DNA from: Methylobacterium currus
GTDB lineage: Bacteria > Pseudomonadota > Alphaproteobacteria > Rhizobiales > Beijerinckiaceae
Assembly (NCBI RefSeq): GCF_003058325.1
Contig: NZ_CP028843.1
Coordinates: forward strand, 4,705,001 to 4,769,000
DNA: 64,000 nucleotides
Reading direction: 5' to 3'
Below, piece by piece: positions 9,871-18,388 of the stretch. Numbering within the stretch: the first letter of the stretch is position 1; every line of letters starts with the position of its first letter. The position numbers and the translations under genes were made by a program. The notes beneath the pieces were generated by a model. The model had not been told where the DNA came from and ran no database searches. It saw only the letters and a program-made list of their open reading frames with translations.

Positions 9871-12144
9871 TCACCACTTGTAGCTCAGGCTCGCGGTGAT
9901 GCGGCGCTGCTCGCCGTAGAAGCAGGCGGTGACCGACTGGCACGACGAGACGAAGCGCTTGTCGGCGAGGTTCGCGGCATTGATGGCGAAGCGCCAGTTG
10001 TCGCGGCTGTAATGGATCACGGCGTCGAACAGCGCCCGCTCCGGCACCGTCAGGGTGTTGTTCACGTCGGCGAAGGAGCGGCCGACATACCGCACCCCGG
10101 CGCCGAAGCCGAAGCCGGCCCAGTCGCCGGTCGGGATGGTGTAGTCGGCGAAGACCGAGGCGAGGGTCTCAGGGGTATTGGTCGGCGTCCGGCCGATCGT
10201 GCCGATATCGCCCTTGGTGATCTCGAGGTTGTAGCTCGTGAACGACGCGACGACGTTGAAGTCCTTGGTGATGTTGGCCACCAACTGGGCCTCGAAGCCG
10301 CGCGAGCGGGTCTCGCCGAGCTGGAGCTGGTTGAGGGTGTTGGTCGGGTCGGCCGTCAGGGTATTGGCCAGCGCCAGGTCGAAGGCGGCGAGGGTCAGGA
10401 AGGCGTTGGCGCCCGGGATCTCGTACTTGACGCCGGCCTCGTACTGGTCGCCGGTGGTCGGCCGGAACGGTTGGCTGAAGGCGTTGGTGCCGACCTGCGG
10501 GTTGAAGAAGGTCGCGTAGCTGATGTAAGGCGCCAGGCCGAAGTCGAAGTTGTAGATCAGCCCGTAACGCTGCGTATAGGCATTGGCCGACTGGCGCGTC
10601 ACCGTATCGGCGAGCCGGTTGTTCACCTCGTTCGAGGTGAAGTCGCCGCGGCCGGACACGACCAGGGTCAGCTCCGGCGTGAGCTTGATCTGGTCCTGGA
10701 AATAGACGCCGAGCTGCTGGAACACGTCGTAATTGACGAGGTACGGCGCGACCGGGACGCTCGGGCTGCCGTAATTCGGCGTGATGATGTTGAAGTTCGC
10801 GACCGTCGGGCCGACGAAGCCGCCGGTGGCGTTGTTGTCGTTGAGCTGGAAGTTCTTGTAATCGAGGCCCATCAGGAAAGTGTGCTTGAACAGGCCGTCG
10901 TCGAACCGGGCCACCGCCTGGTTGTCGACGTTGAACAGCCGCGCCCGGGACGAGGCGCGGAAGCGGTAGCGCGCGATCTGGGTCTGGTTCGCGTCGGCAT
11001 AGCCGAACCCGTTGAGCCCGAACAATCCGCCCAGGAATGCGTCGTCGAGCGACTCGCTGAAGGCGTAGCGCAGATTTTGCCGAAAGGTCCAGGTGTCGTC
11101 GAAGACGTGCTCGAACTCGTAGCCAACACTGGCTTGGCTGCGCCGGTACGTATTGTTGAACGGATCGGAGACGTTGTAGTTCTGCGGGATGCGCAGGCCG
11201 AGTACCGTCGGCCGCACCGTGCCGTAATACGGCAGGAACGCGTTGAGGCGGCCGGTATCGTCGTACTGGAAGCTCGACAGAAGGGTGAAGGTGGTGGCGC
11301 CGTCCGGCTTGTAGGTGAAGGTCGGGGCGATGTAGCCGCGATTCTCGTCGAGCCCGTCGACCTGGGTGCCGCCCTGCCGGCCGATGCCGGTCAGGCGGTA
11401 GAACCAATGGCCCTCCTTGTCGGCCGGGCCGCCGAAATCGAAGGCGAGGTATTTCTGGCCGAACGAGCCGCCGCCGACCTCGACGTAGTTGAGCGGCTCG
11501 AAGGGCGGCTTCTTGCTGATCAGGTTGACGAGGCCGCCGGGCCCGCCCTGGCCGAACAGCACCGCGGCCGGCCCGCGCAGCACGTCGATGCGCTCGAGGC
11601 CGAACGTGTCGACCTTGTAGGCGGCAAAGCCGTAGTTGAAGAGCTGCAGCCCGTCCCGGTACAGGCCGGTGTCGTTCGCCGTGAAGCCGCGGATCAGGAA
11701 GAAGTCGACCCGCGGATCCGGCCCGAAGACGTTGCCGAAGACGCCGGCCGAGTAGCTGATCGCCTCAGCCACCTGCTGCGGCTTGAGGGCGTCGAGCTGC
11801 TCGCGCCCGATCACGGTGATCGATTGCGGCGTCTCGATCAGCGGGGTGTCGGTCTTGGTCGAGGTCAGCGTGCGCTTGGCGACGTAGCCGTCGATCGGGC
11901 CGCGCGGATCCTCCTTCGGGCGGGCCGCCGCCACCGTCGCGCCGGCGGGCGCGCCGCTGGACGCCCCATTGCCTGCGACGTCGATCGTCTCGAGCTGGAT
12001 CGCGCCGCCGGCCGCCGCCCCCTGCCGGGGCGGCGTCGCCTCCTGCCCGGCCGCGCTCTGCGCCGCAACGGCGAGGCCGATCAGGGAGACGCCGCCGGCG
12101 AGAGCGGCGACGCGGCGGCGGGAGACGCGGGGATGGGGAGGCAT
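9871..12144 (-). CDS. TonB-dependent siderophore receptor
   Basis: A 757-residue outer-membrane receptor. It has a signal peptide (RRRVAALAGGVSLIGLAVAAQSA), a plug domain (DTPLIETPQSITVIGREQLD; FIRGFTANDTGLYRDG; RIDVLRGPAAVLFGQGGPG), and a 22-strand barrel ending in aromatic YKW, as expected for outer-membrane insertion. The plug sequence and length match the FhuA/FpvA-like 'siderophore receptor' subfamily, which imports ferric siderophores using TonB-ExbBD energy. No N-terminal signalling domain is present. The ATG at 12142-12144 has GAAGG upstream; a TTG at 12162 is the alternative. An Irr-type box lies 66-82 bases upstream, so iron control is likely. No siderophore synthesis or ABC importer genes are adjacent. 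Confidence 0.92.
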   Translation of the reverse strand: MPPHPRVSRRRVAALAGGVSLIGLAVAAQSAAGQEATPPRQGAAAGGAIQLETIDVAGNGASSGAPAGATVAAARPKEDPRGPIDGYVAKRTLTSTKTDTPLIETPQSITVIGREQLDALKPQQVAEAISYSAGVFGNVFGPDPRVDFFLIRGFTANDTGLYRDGLQLFNYGFAAYKVDTFGLERIDVLRGPAAVLFGQGGPGGLVNLISKKPPFEPLNYVEVGGGSFGQKYLAFDFGGPADKEGHWFYRLTGIGRQGGTQVDGLDENRGYIAPTFTYKPDGATTFTLLSSFQYDDTGRLNAFLPYYGTVRPTVLGLRIPQNYNVSDPFNNTYRRSQASVGYEFEHVFDDTWTFRQNLRYAFSESLDDAFLGGLFGLNGFGYADANQTQIARYRFRASSRARLFNVDNQAVARFDDGLFKHTFLMGLDYKNFQLNDNNATGGFVGPTVANFNIITPNYGSPSVPVAPYLVNYDVFQQLGVYFQDQIKLTPELTLVVSGRGDFTSNEVNNRLADTVTRQSANAYTQRYGLIYNFDFGLAPYISYATFFNPQVGTNAFSQPFRPTTGDQYEAGVKYEIPGANAFLTLAAFDLALANTLTADPTNTLNQLQLGETRSRGFEAQLVANITKDFNVVASFTSYNLEITKGDIGTIGRTPTNTPETLASVFADYTIPTGDWAGFGFGAGVRYVGRSFADVNNTLTVPERALFDAVIHYSRDNWRFAINAANLADKRFVSSCQSVTACFYGEQRRITASLSYKW

Positions 12145-12209
12145 GGCGGGACCTTCGGGCAACGGCTCACCGGCCCTGGGAGAGCAAGCCGCCCGGGGTG
12201 ACGCCGTTC

Positions 12210-12226
12210 TTTAGAATGATACTAAG
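12210..12226 (-). promoter_or_regulatory. Irr-type iron control element (ICE box)
   Basis: The sequence TTTAGAATGATACTAAG reads as TTTAGAA-N3-TACTAAG. The established ICE motif bound by Irr in Rhizobiales is TTTAGAA-N3-TTCTAAA, so 12 of the 14 arm bases match. It lies upstream of the TonB-dependent siderophore receptor, where iron regulation is expected. Whether Irr activates or represses here cannot be told without the transcription start. Confidence 0.6.
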
Positions 12227-12439
12227 TTGTTGTTTCGCTTCATGTTTTCCTATCATGCCCGGTCGGCCTGCGAAGGCGGAATCCTGCATTGTGCGGTGGA
12301 TGTTAGTGCTCGTGGCATATCCGCAACGACGCGGCGGATGGGTGTCGGGACCGTGCCGGCGAGGATCATGGTCCCGCGGCCGGGCTGTCCCGGGGGCAGC
12401 GGGACGCTCCTGTCCCGGCCCGTCGATCCCGGAGCGGTC

Positions 12440-13393
12440 TCACCGCCCCGCGAACGTGTCCCGGATCGCCTTCGCGTTGCGGCGGACCATCGGGCGCAGC
12501 CAGGCGCCCGAGGCGAGATAGGCGCCGGGCCGCACCGGCGCGAGGGCGGCGGCGAGGTCCTGCGCCAGGCCGGGCACGGCGAGGATCGGCGCATCGGACG
12601 AACCGGCATGCCGGTACACCACCGTCGTGTCCTCGCGCCGGAAATCCGGATGCGGCGCCAGCCCGGCGCGGCGGGCGGCGCGGTCGAGGGTCTGGCGCAC
12701 GAAGCCGTGGACATGCGCGAAGTGGAAGCGCTCGTGCGGCGGCTTGCCCGTCGCCGCCATGTTGGGCACCGCGGCGTAGAGCACGCCCCCGGGTGCGAGC
12801 CGGCCGGCGAGCCGCGCCAGGGTATCGACGGGATCGCGCAGGTGCTCCAGCACGTGGTGGACCGTGACGACGTCGAAGACCTCCTCGCACGCCAGGTCGT
12901 CGAGGCGGTCGAGCACCCGGGCGCCGTGCTCGGCGCGGGCGAAAGCCGCGTAGGCGCGTCCGGGCTCGACGCCCGTGACGGTGCAGCCCCGCTCCCGCGC
13001 CGCGGCCAGGAACTCGCCCGAGCCGGAACCGAAATCGAGCACCCGGGCGCCGGGCCGCAGGGCCGGCTCGAGGAGACCGGCCCGGAACCCCGCCTCGCGC
13101 CGCGAACGGTGGAGGTGGTGGCGCGGCGGGCGCCGGCCGAGGGCGAACTGGTAGGCGGCGCGATAGGCCGAGGCGTAATAGGCGTCGAGCTCGGCGGCGG
13201 TCGGCATCGGGTCGGTGCGGATCAGCCCGCATTCCGTGCAGGCGACGGAGCGCAGCCGCTTCAGCCGCCGGTCGGTCTCGGCCACGGTCAGGGTCTCGGT
13301 GCCGCCGCAGAGATTGCACGCCATCCCCTCGCCCCGGTACGGGTAGGCGGCGAACGGGACGGCGTGCCGGACGAGGTGGAGCGGCGAGGACAT
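12440..13393 (-). CDS. Class I SAM-dependent methyltransferase with zinc-ribbon N-terminus
   Basis: A 317-residue protein. Two CxxC pairs (CNLCGG near 27 and CTECGL near 53) form an N-terminal zinc-ribbon-like element. A Rossmann methyltransferase follows, with VLDFGSGSGEFLAAARERG as motif I, VEPGRAYAAFA as the acidic ribose-binding end of strand 2, FDVVTVHHVLEHLRDPV as motif II/III and LAPGGVLYAAVPN after it. This arrangement is common in methyltransferases of polysaccharide and lipid glycan clusters. AAAAGG precedes the ATG at 13391-13393. It lies convergent to nothing and divergent from the LysR gene; a role with the nearby glycosyltransferases is an inference only. Confidence 0.75.
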   Translation of the reverse strand: MSSPLHLVRHAVPFAAYPYRGEGMACNLCGGTETLTVAETDRRLKRLRSVACTECGLIRTDPMPTAAELDAYYASAYRAAYQFALGRRPPRHHLHRSRREAGFRAGLLEPALRPGARVLDFGSGSGEFLAAARERGCTVTGVEPGRAYAAFARAEHGARVLDRLDDLACEEVFDVVTVHHVLEHLRDPVDTLARLAGRLAPGGVLYAAVPNMAATGKPPHERFHFAHVHGFVRQTLDRAARRAGLAPHPDFRREDTTVVYRHAGSSDAPILAVPGLAQDLAAALAPVRPGAYLASGAWLRPMVRRNAKAIRDTFAGR

Positions 13394-13495
13394 CGGCAAC
13401 CTTTTCTCGCGGATCACGGCCGGAGAATCGCCCGAGCCCAGGATTGGAAACGTGCAAGCGTCCGGTTTTCATCCCGCCGGCGCGGAGTACCCTGA

Positions 13496-14389
13496 ATGTT
13501 CGAGCTGAGCCAACTGCGCTGCTTCGTAGCGGTGGCCGAGGAGCTGCATTTCGGCCGCGCCGCCGAGCGGCTGCACCTGACCCAGCCGCCGGTGAGCCGG
13601 CAGATCCAGGTGCTGGAGCGCGTCCTCGACGTGGCGCTCCTCAACCGCACCAGCCGCGCCGTGCGCCTGACCCCCGCCGGCCGCCGCTTCCTGGTCGAGG
13701 CGCGCCGGATCCTGCGCCTGTCGGACGAGGCGGCGGCGACGGCCCGCCGGGTGGCGGCGGGCCAGGCCGGCAGCGTCACCCTCGGCTTCACGGCGGCGGC
13801 CGCCTACCGCACGCTGCCCGACCTCGTGCGGGCGGCGCGCCTCCGCCTGCCGGAGGCCGACATCCACCTGAAGGAGATGGTCAGCGCCGCCCAGGCCGAG
13901 GCCTTGGGCGCGCAAGGCATCGATCTCGGCCTGATGCGCCCGCCCCTGCCGCCGGCGGCCGACGGCTCGTTGCGCATCGCCCGCGAGACCCTGGTGGCGG
14001 CGCTTCCCGACGATCACCCCCTGGCGGCGGGCCGTGGCGTGACGGCGCAGGCCGTCGCGGCCGAGCCGCTGATCGCCTACGCCCCCGACGAGGCGCGCTA
14101 CTTTCATGACCTCGTCGGCGACTACTTCGCCGAATCCGATCTCGCCCCCCGGGCGGTCCAGCACCTGGCGCAGATCCACACCATCCTGTCGCTGGTGCGC
14201 TCCGGCCTCGGCCTCGCCTTGGTGCCGGAATCGGCGGCCTCGCTCCGGGTCGCCGGCGTGACGCTCCGCCCCCTGATCCCGGCGCCCCGCCGGCCGGTGG
14301 AGCTGTTCCTGGTCTGGCGCCGCGGCAACGACAACCCGCTGATCCCGGTCCTGGCCGAACTCGCGGCATCGATGCCGGAATTGGATTGA
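13496..14389 (+). CDS. LysR-family transcriptional regulator of sugar-acid genes
   Basis: A 297-residue LysR protein. Residues 1-60 form the winged helix-turn-helix (LRCFVAVAEELHFGRAAERL, TQPPVSRQIQVLE, LLNRTSRAVRLTPAG). The remainder is the periplasmic-binding-like effector domain (ALPDDHPLA, VRSGLGLALVPESA). GGAG lies eight bases before the ATG. It sits immediately upstream of kdgD and garD on the same strand with a 98-base gap, so a galactarate/glucarate-responsive role is inferred from position. Family members usually bind a T-N11-A motif in their promoter region; I did not identify one confidently. Confidence 0.85.
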   Translation: MFELSQLRCFVAVAEELHFGRAAERLHLTQPPVSRQIQVLERVLDVALLNRTSRAVRLTPAGRRFLVEARRILRLSDEAAATARRVAAGQAGSVTLGFTAAAAYRTLPDLVRAARLRLPEADIHLKEMVSAAQAEALGAQGIDLGLMRPPLPPAADGSLRIARETLVAALPDDHPLAAGRGVTAQAVAAEPLIAYAPDEARYFHDLVGDYFAESDLAPRAVQHLAQIHTILSLVRSGLGLALVPESAASLRVAGVTLRPLIPAPRRPVELFLVWRRGNDNPLIPVLAELAASMPELD

Positions 14390-14487
14390 ACCATGCCGAC
14401 ATGGTGCTGGAAGGGCATGATGCAGGGGTCTAGACCTCGGGACCAGCGGGGACAGCCCCCGAGCCTTTTGATGAGGAAACACCCCCG

Positions 14488-15444
14488 ATGGCCACCGCGC
14501 TCTCGCCCGTCGACGTCGCCCAGCGCCTCGGCGCCGGCCTGCTCTCCTTCCCGGTGACTCCCTTCACCGCCGATTTCGCCATCGACGAGGCGCAGTACCG
14601 CAGCAACCTCGACTGGCTGTGCGGCTACGACGTCGCCGGCCTGTTCGCGGCGGGCGGCACCGGCGAGTTCTTCTCCCTCACCCCGGCCGAGGTCGCCCGC
14701 GTGGTCGGCGTCGCGGTGGCCGAGACCAACGGCCGCGTGCCGGTGCTGGCCGGCGCCGGCTACGGCACCGCCATCGCCTGCGAGATGGCGCAAGCCGCCG
14801 AGAAGGCCGGTGCCGACGGCCTGCTCCTGCTGCCGCCCTACCTCGTCGGCTCCGAGCAGGACGGCCTCTCGGCCCATATCGAGGCTGTGTGCCGCGCGAC
14901 CGGTCTCGGCGTGATCGTCTACAACCGCGACAACGCGGTGATCGGCCCCGACGCCCTGGCGCGGCTCTGCGACCGCTTACCGAACCTCGTCGGCTACAAG
15001 GACGGCATCGGCGACATCGAGCTGATGACCCGGATCTATTCGCGGCTCGGCGACCGGCTGACCTATATCGGCGGCCTGCCCACCGCCGAGACCTTCGCCC
15101 TGCCCTATCTCGAGATGGGCGTGACCACCTATTCCTCGGCGGTTTTCAACTTCGTGCCGGGCTTCGCTCTCGACTTCTACGCCGCCGTGCGCCGGCGCGA
15201 CCGGGACGCCGTGGCGCAGGGCCTGCGCGACTTCATCCTGCCCCTCATCGAGATCCGCAACCGCCGCAAGGGCTACGCCGTCTCGATCATCAAGGCCGGC
15301 ATGCGGGCGGTCGGGCGCGATTCCGGCCCGGTGCGCCACCCGCTCACCGACCTCACCACCGCCGAGCAGGCGGAGCTCCAGGCCCTCGTCGCCCGGATCA
15401 GCCCGGTCCGGATCAGCCCGGCCCAGGCTCTGGCCGCGGAGTAA
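14488..15444 (+). CDS. kdgD: 5-dehydro-4-deoxyglucarate dehydratase
   Basis: A 318-residue DHDPS/NAL-superfamily TIM barrel. The Schiff-base lysine is K171 in [14 protein letters not shown], the general-acid Tyr is Y145 in VIVYNRDN, and the carboxylate loop is GGTGEFFSL (57-63). FPVTPF and the C-terminal [15 protein letters not shown] are characteristic of KdgD rather than of dihydrodipicolinate synthase. KdgD (EC 4.2.1.41) dehydrates and decarboxylates 5-dehydro-4-deoxy-D-glucarate to 2-oxoglutarate semialdehyde. It stands between a LysR regulator and garD, so the two enzymes act in sequence in the cytoplasm. GAGGAAA precedes the ATG. The semialdehyde dehydrogenase that would complete the route is not in the window. 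Confidence 0.92.
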   Translation: MATALSPVDVAQRLGAGLLSFPVTPFTADFAIDEAQYRSNLDWLCGYDVAGLFAAGGTGEFFSLTPAEVARVVGVAVAETNGRVPVLAGAGYGTAIACEMAQAAEKAGADGLLLLPPYLVGSEQDGLSAHIEAVCRATGLGVIVYNRDNAVIGPDALARLCDRLPNLVGYKDGIGDIELMTRIYSRLGDRLTYIGGLPTAETFALPYLEMGVTTYSSAVFNFVPGFALDFYAAVRRRDRDAVAQGLRDFILPLIEIRNRRKGYAVSIIKAGMRAVGRDSGPVRHPLTDLTTAEQAELQALVARISPVRISPAQALAAE

Positions 15445-15543
15445 GCTCAAAGACGTGCAGGCGGTGTCGTCCGTGAGGGCGGCACCGTCGTTTCCGTTCG
15501 AGAACCGGCGCTCGACGACGCCGGCCATACCGGGAGGGAGCCG

Positions 15544-17142
15544 ATGCTGGACGAGCCGCGGACGACCGAGGGCCATGGGGCGACCGAGAGACTTGGCCCC
15601 GAGACGGGCCCCGCGAAGCGGGGTGACCCACCCCGTAGCATCCGCCTCCACGAGACCGACAACGTCGCGATCGTGGTCAACGCCTTCGGGCTGCCGGCCG
15701 GCACCGCCTTTCCCGACGGCCTCGTGCTCCAGGAATTCGTGCCCCAGGGCCACAAGGTGGCGCTCGCGGACATCCCAGAGGGGGCCGAGATCCGCCGCTA
15801 CGGCGAGGTGATCGGCACCGCGCTGCAGAACGTCCCGCGGGGGGCCTGGGTCGAGGAATCGCGGGTCCGCACCCCGACGGCGCCGGACCTCGACGCGCTG
15901 CCGCTCGCCACCCGCGTGCCGGCGCCGCTGCCGCCGCTCGACGGCTACACCTTCGAGGGTTTTCGCAATCCGGACGGCTCGGTCGGCACCCGCAACATCC
16001 TGGCGATCTCGACCAGCGTGCAATGCGTCGCCGGCACCCTCGAGGTGGCGATCCGGCGGATCAAGACAGAGCTGCTGCCGCGCTACCCCAACGTCGACGA
16101 CGTGATCGGGCTGACCCACGCCTATGGCTGTGGCGTCGCCATCAACGCGCCGCAGGCGGTGATCCCGATCCGCACCCTCCAGAGCCTGGCCCAGAACCCG
16201 AATTTCGGCGGCGAGGTGATGGTGGTCGGCCTCGGCTGCGAGAAGCTGGTCTCCGAGCGGCTGCTGCCGGACGGGCAACAGGACGGCGTGGTGCGGCTCC
16301 AGGACGAGCGCCACGAAGGCTTCGGGATGATGCTCGACAGCATCATGGCGATGGCGGAAGCCCGTCTCGCCGTGCTGAACAAGCGCGAGCGGGAGACCTG
16401 CCCGGCCTCGGACCTCGTGGTCGGCCTGCAATGCGGCGGCAGCGACGCCTTCTCGGGCGTCACCGCCAACCCGGCGCTGGGCTTCGCCGCCGACCTTTTG
16501 GTGCGGGCCGGCGCCACGGTGATGTTCTCGGAAGTGACGGAGGTGCGCGACGCGATCCACCTCCTCACCCCCCGGGCCGAGACCGAGGAGGTGGCGCGGG
16601 CCCTCGTGCGCGAGATGGCGTGGTACGACGACTACCTTGCTCAAGGCGGGGCCGACCGCAGCGCCAACCCGTCTCCCGGCAACAAGAAGGGCGGGCTCAA
16701 CAACATCGTCGAGAAGGCGCTCGGCTCGGTGGCGAAGTCCGGCACCAGCGCAATCCGCGGCGTGCTCGCGCCGGGCGAGCGGGTGCGCCAGAAGGGCCTG
16801 ATCTTCGCCGCGACCCCGGCGAGCGACTTCGTCTGCGGCACCCTCCAGCTCGCCTCCGGCATCACCCTCCAGGTCTTCTCGACCGGCCGCGGCACGCCCT
16901 ATGGCCTCGCCGAGGCGCCGGTGATCAAGGTCGCGACCCGGACCGAGCTGGCGCAGCGCTGGTCCGACCTGATCGACCTCGACGCGGGTAGGATTGCCAC
17001 CGGGGAGGCGACGATCGAGGAGACCGGCTGGGAGCTGTTTCGCCTGATCCTCGACGTGGCGAGCGGCACCAAGAAGCCGTGGTCGGACCATTGGGGGCTG
17101 TACAACGACCTGACGCTGTTCAACCCGGCGCCGATCACCTGA
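15544..17142 (+). CDS. garD: Galactarate dehydratase
   Basis: A 532-residue UxaA/GarD-family enzyme, near the usual 520 residues. The N-terminal SAF-like domain runs to about 120 ([40 protein letters not shown]). The catalytic part shows [59 protein letters not shown] and a conserved C-terminus. GarD (EC 4.2.1.42) removes water from meso-galactarate to give 5-dehydro-4-deoxyglucarate, the KdgD substrate, so gene order matches pathway order. The first 30 residues are poorly conserved; a later start is possible, but GGGAGG precedes the ATG at 15544. A GC hairpin (17154-17178) follows the gene. Confidence 0.9.
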   Translation: MLDEPRTTEGHGATERLGPETGPAKRGDPPRSIRLHETDNVAIVVNAFGLPAGTAFPDGLVLQEFVPQGHKVALADIPEGAEIRRYGEVIGTALQNVPRGAWVEESRVRTPTAPDLDALPLATRVPAPLPPLDGYTFEGFRNPDGSVGTRNILAISTSVQCVAGTLEVAIRRIKTELLPRYPNVDDVIGLTHAYGCGVAINAPQAVIPIRTLQSLAQNPNFGGEVMVVGLGCEKLVSERLLPDGQQDGVVRLQDERHEGFGMMLDSIMAMAEARLAVLNKRERETCPASDLVVGLQCGGSDAFSGVTANPALGFAADLLVRAGATVMFSEVTEVRDAIHLLTPRAETEEVARALVREMAWYDDYLAQGGADRSANPSPGNKKGGLNNIVEKALGSVAKSGTSAIRGVLAPGERVRQKGLIFAATPASDFVCGTLQLASGITLQVFSTGRGTPYGLAEAPVIKVATRTELAQRWSDLIDLDAGRIATGEATIEETGWELFRLILDVASGTKKPWSDHWGLYNDLTLFNPAPIT

Positions 17143-17153
17143 CGATCCGGGAC

Positions 17154-17178
17154 GCGCCCGGGCCACAGCTCCGGGCGC
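17154..17178 (+). terminator. GC hairpin downstream of garD
   Basis: Arms GCGCCCGG (17154-17161) and CCGGGCGC (17171-17178) pair perfectly over a 9-base loop. It starts 11 bases after the garD stop. No T-run follows, so it could be a weak terminator or an mRNA 3' stabiliser before the lactonase gene. Confidence 0.4.
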
Positions 17179-17251
17179 ATCGTCATCGAAATCGTTCCAA
17201 AATCAAAAACTTACGGCGAGCGCTTGAAGCGCCGCCACAGGGGAGGACAGC

Positions 17252-18253
17252 ATGAGTGTCGACCGCAGGGCCTTTCTGGCGGCGGGCGCCGCCACGGTCG
17301 TGGCGAGCGCGGCGCGGGCCTGGGAGCCGGCGCAAAGGCTGCCCGATCCGGCCGTGGAGGTTCTCGACCCGCGCTTCGCCAAGTACCGCATCGGCTTGGC
17401 CAGCATCGAGCGCCTGGCCACCGGCTTCCGCTGGGCGGAAGGACCGGTCTGGTTCGGCGACATGCGGATGCTGCTGTTCAGCGACGTCTCGAACGACCGC
17501 ATCCTGAAATGGGACGAGGAGACCGGCGCGGTCACGGTCTTCCGCCGCCCCGCCGATTACGCCAACGGCAATGCCCGCGACCGCCAGGGCCGGCTCCTCA
17601 CCTGCGAGCACCGCACCCGGCGGGTGACCCGCACCGAGCATGACGGCCGCATCACGGTCCTGGCCGACCGGTTCGAGGGCAAGCCGCTCAACTCGCCGAA
17701 CGACGTCGTCTGCTGCTCCGACGGCTCGGTCTGGTTCACCGATCCGGCCTTCGGCCCGAACCCGCTCGAAGCCATGGCCGCGCCCGAGCTGCCCGGCACG
17801 ATCTACCGGATCGATCCGGCCAGCGGAGCCGTCCAGGCGGTCGCCCGCGGCCTGAAAGGTCCGAACGGGCTGTGCTTCTCTCCCGACGAGCGCATCCTCT
17901 ACGTGATCGAGGCGCGGGCCGAGCCGAACCGCCTGATCCGCGCCTACGACGTGACGCCCGACGGCACGGGCCTCTCCGGCGAGGGCCGGGTGTTCTTCGA
18001 TTGCGGCAAGGGCACCGCCGACGGCTTCCGGGCCGACCGCGACGGGAATCTCTGGTGCGGCTGGGGCATGGGCGAGGCCGAGGACGGCGTCGTGGTGCTG
18101 TCGCCCGAGGCGAAGATGATCGGCCGCATCCGCCTGCCGGAGCGCTGCGCCAATCTCTGCTTCGGCGGCCACGACCGCAACCGCCTGCTGATGGCCTCGA
18201 CCCGCTCGCTCTACGCGCTCTACGTCAACACGCAGGGGGCGGATCTGGGCTGA
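17252..18253 (+). CDS. SMP-30/gluconolactonase-family protein, Tat-exported
   Basis: A 333-residue six-bladed beta-propeller of the SGL/SMP-30 family. Recognisable pieces are RLATGFRWAEGPVWF (metal Glu), PLNSPNDVVCCSDGSVWFTDPAFG (metal Asn), GPNGLCFSPDERILYVIEA and ADGFRADRDGNLWCGWG (metal Asp). These enzymes hydrolyse sugar lactones with a divalent metal. The N-terminus DRRAFLAAGAATVVASAARA is a twin-arginine signal, so it should work in the periplasm. GGGGAGGA precedes the ATG. Its position after kdgD-garD suggests it opens an aldaro- or aldono-lactone before uptake, but substrate is not proven by sequence. Confidence 0.85.
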   Translation: MSVDRRAFLAAGAATVVASAARAWEPAQRLPDPAVEVLDPRFAKYRIGLASIERLATGFRWAEGPVWFGDMRMLLFSDVSNDRILKWDEETGAVTVFRRPADYANGNARDRQGRLLTCEHRTRRVTRTEHDGRITVLADRFEGKPLNSPNDVVCCSDGSVWFTDPAFGPNPLEAMAAPELPGTIYRIDPASGAVQAVARGLKGPNGLCFSPDERILYVIEARAEPNRLIRAYDVTPDGTGLSGEGRVFFDCGKGTADGFRADRDGNLWCGWGMGEAEDGVVVLSPEAKMIGRIRLPERCANLCFGGHDRNRLLMASTRSLYALYVNTQGADLG

Positions 18254-18294
18254 CCGTCTGTTGGACCGGCTCCAGCCGGATCCATAACCCTCCG

Positions 18295-18333
18295 CGTCAT
18301 TCCGAGGCGGCGAAAGCGGAGCCGGGGATGACG
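18295..18333. repeat. Intergenic palindromic element
   Basis: The outer arms CGTCATTCC and GGGATGACG pair with one mismatch around a GC-rich core containing GAGGCGGCGAAAGCGGAGCC. Elements of this look (CGTCATTCC ... GGATGACG) are common dispersed intergenic repeats in alphaproteobacteria. Only one copy is seen here. It lies between the convergent lactonase and secretion genes and may also act as a terminator. Confidence 0.45.
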
Positions 18334-18388
18334 ATGGAGGGCATTCCTCTCCGTCGCGGCGGCTTACCCGCCCGCGCTCACCATCGCC

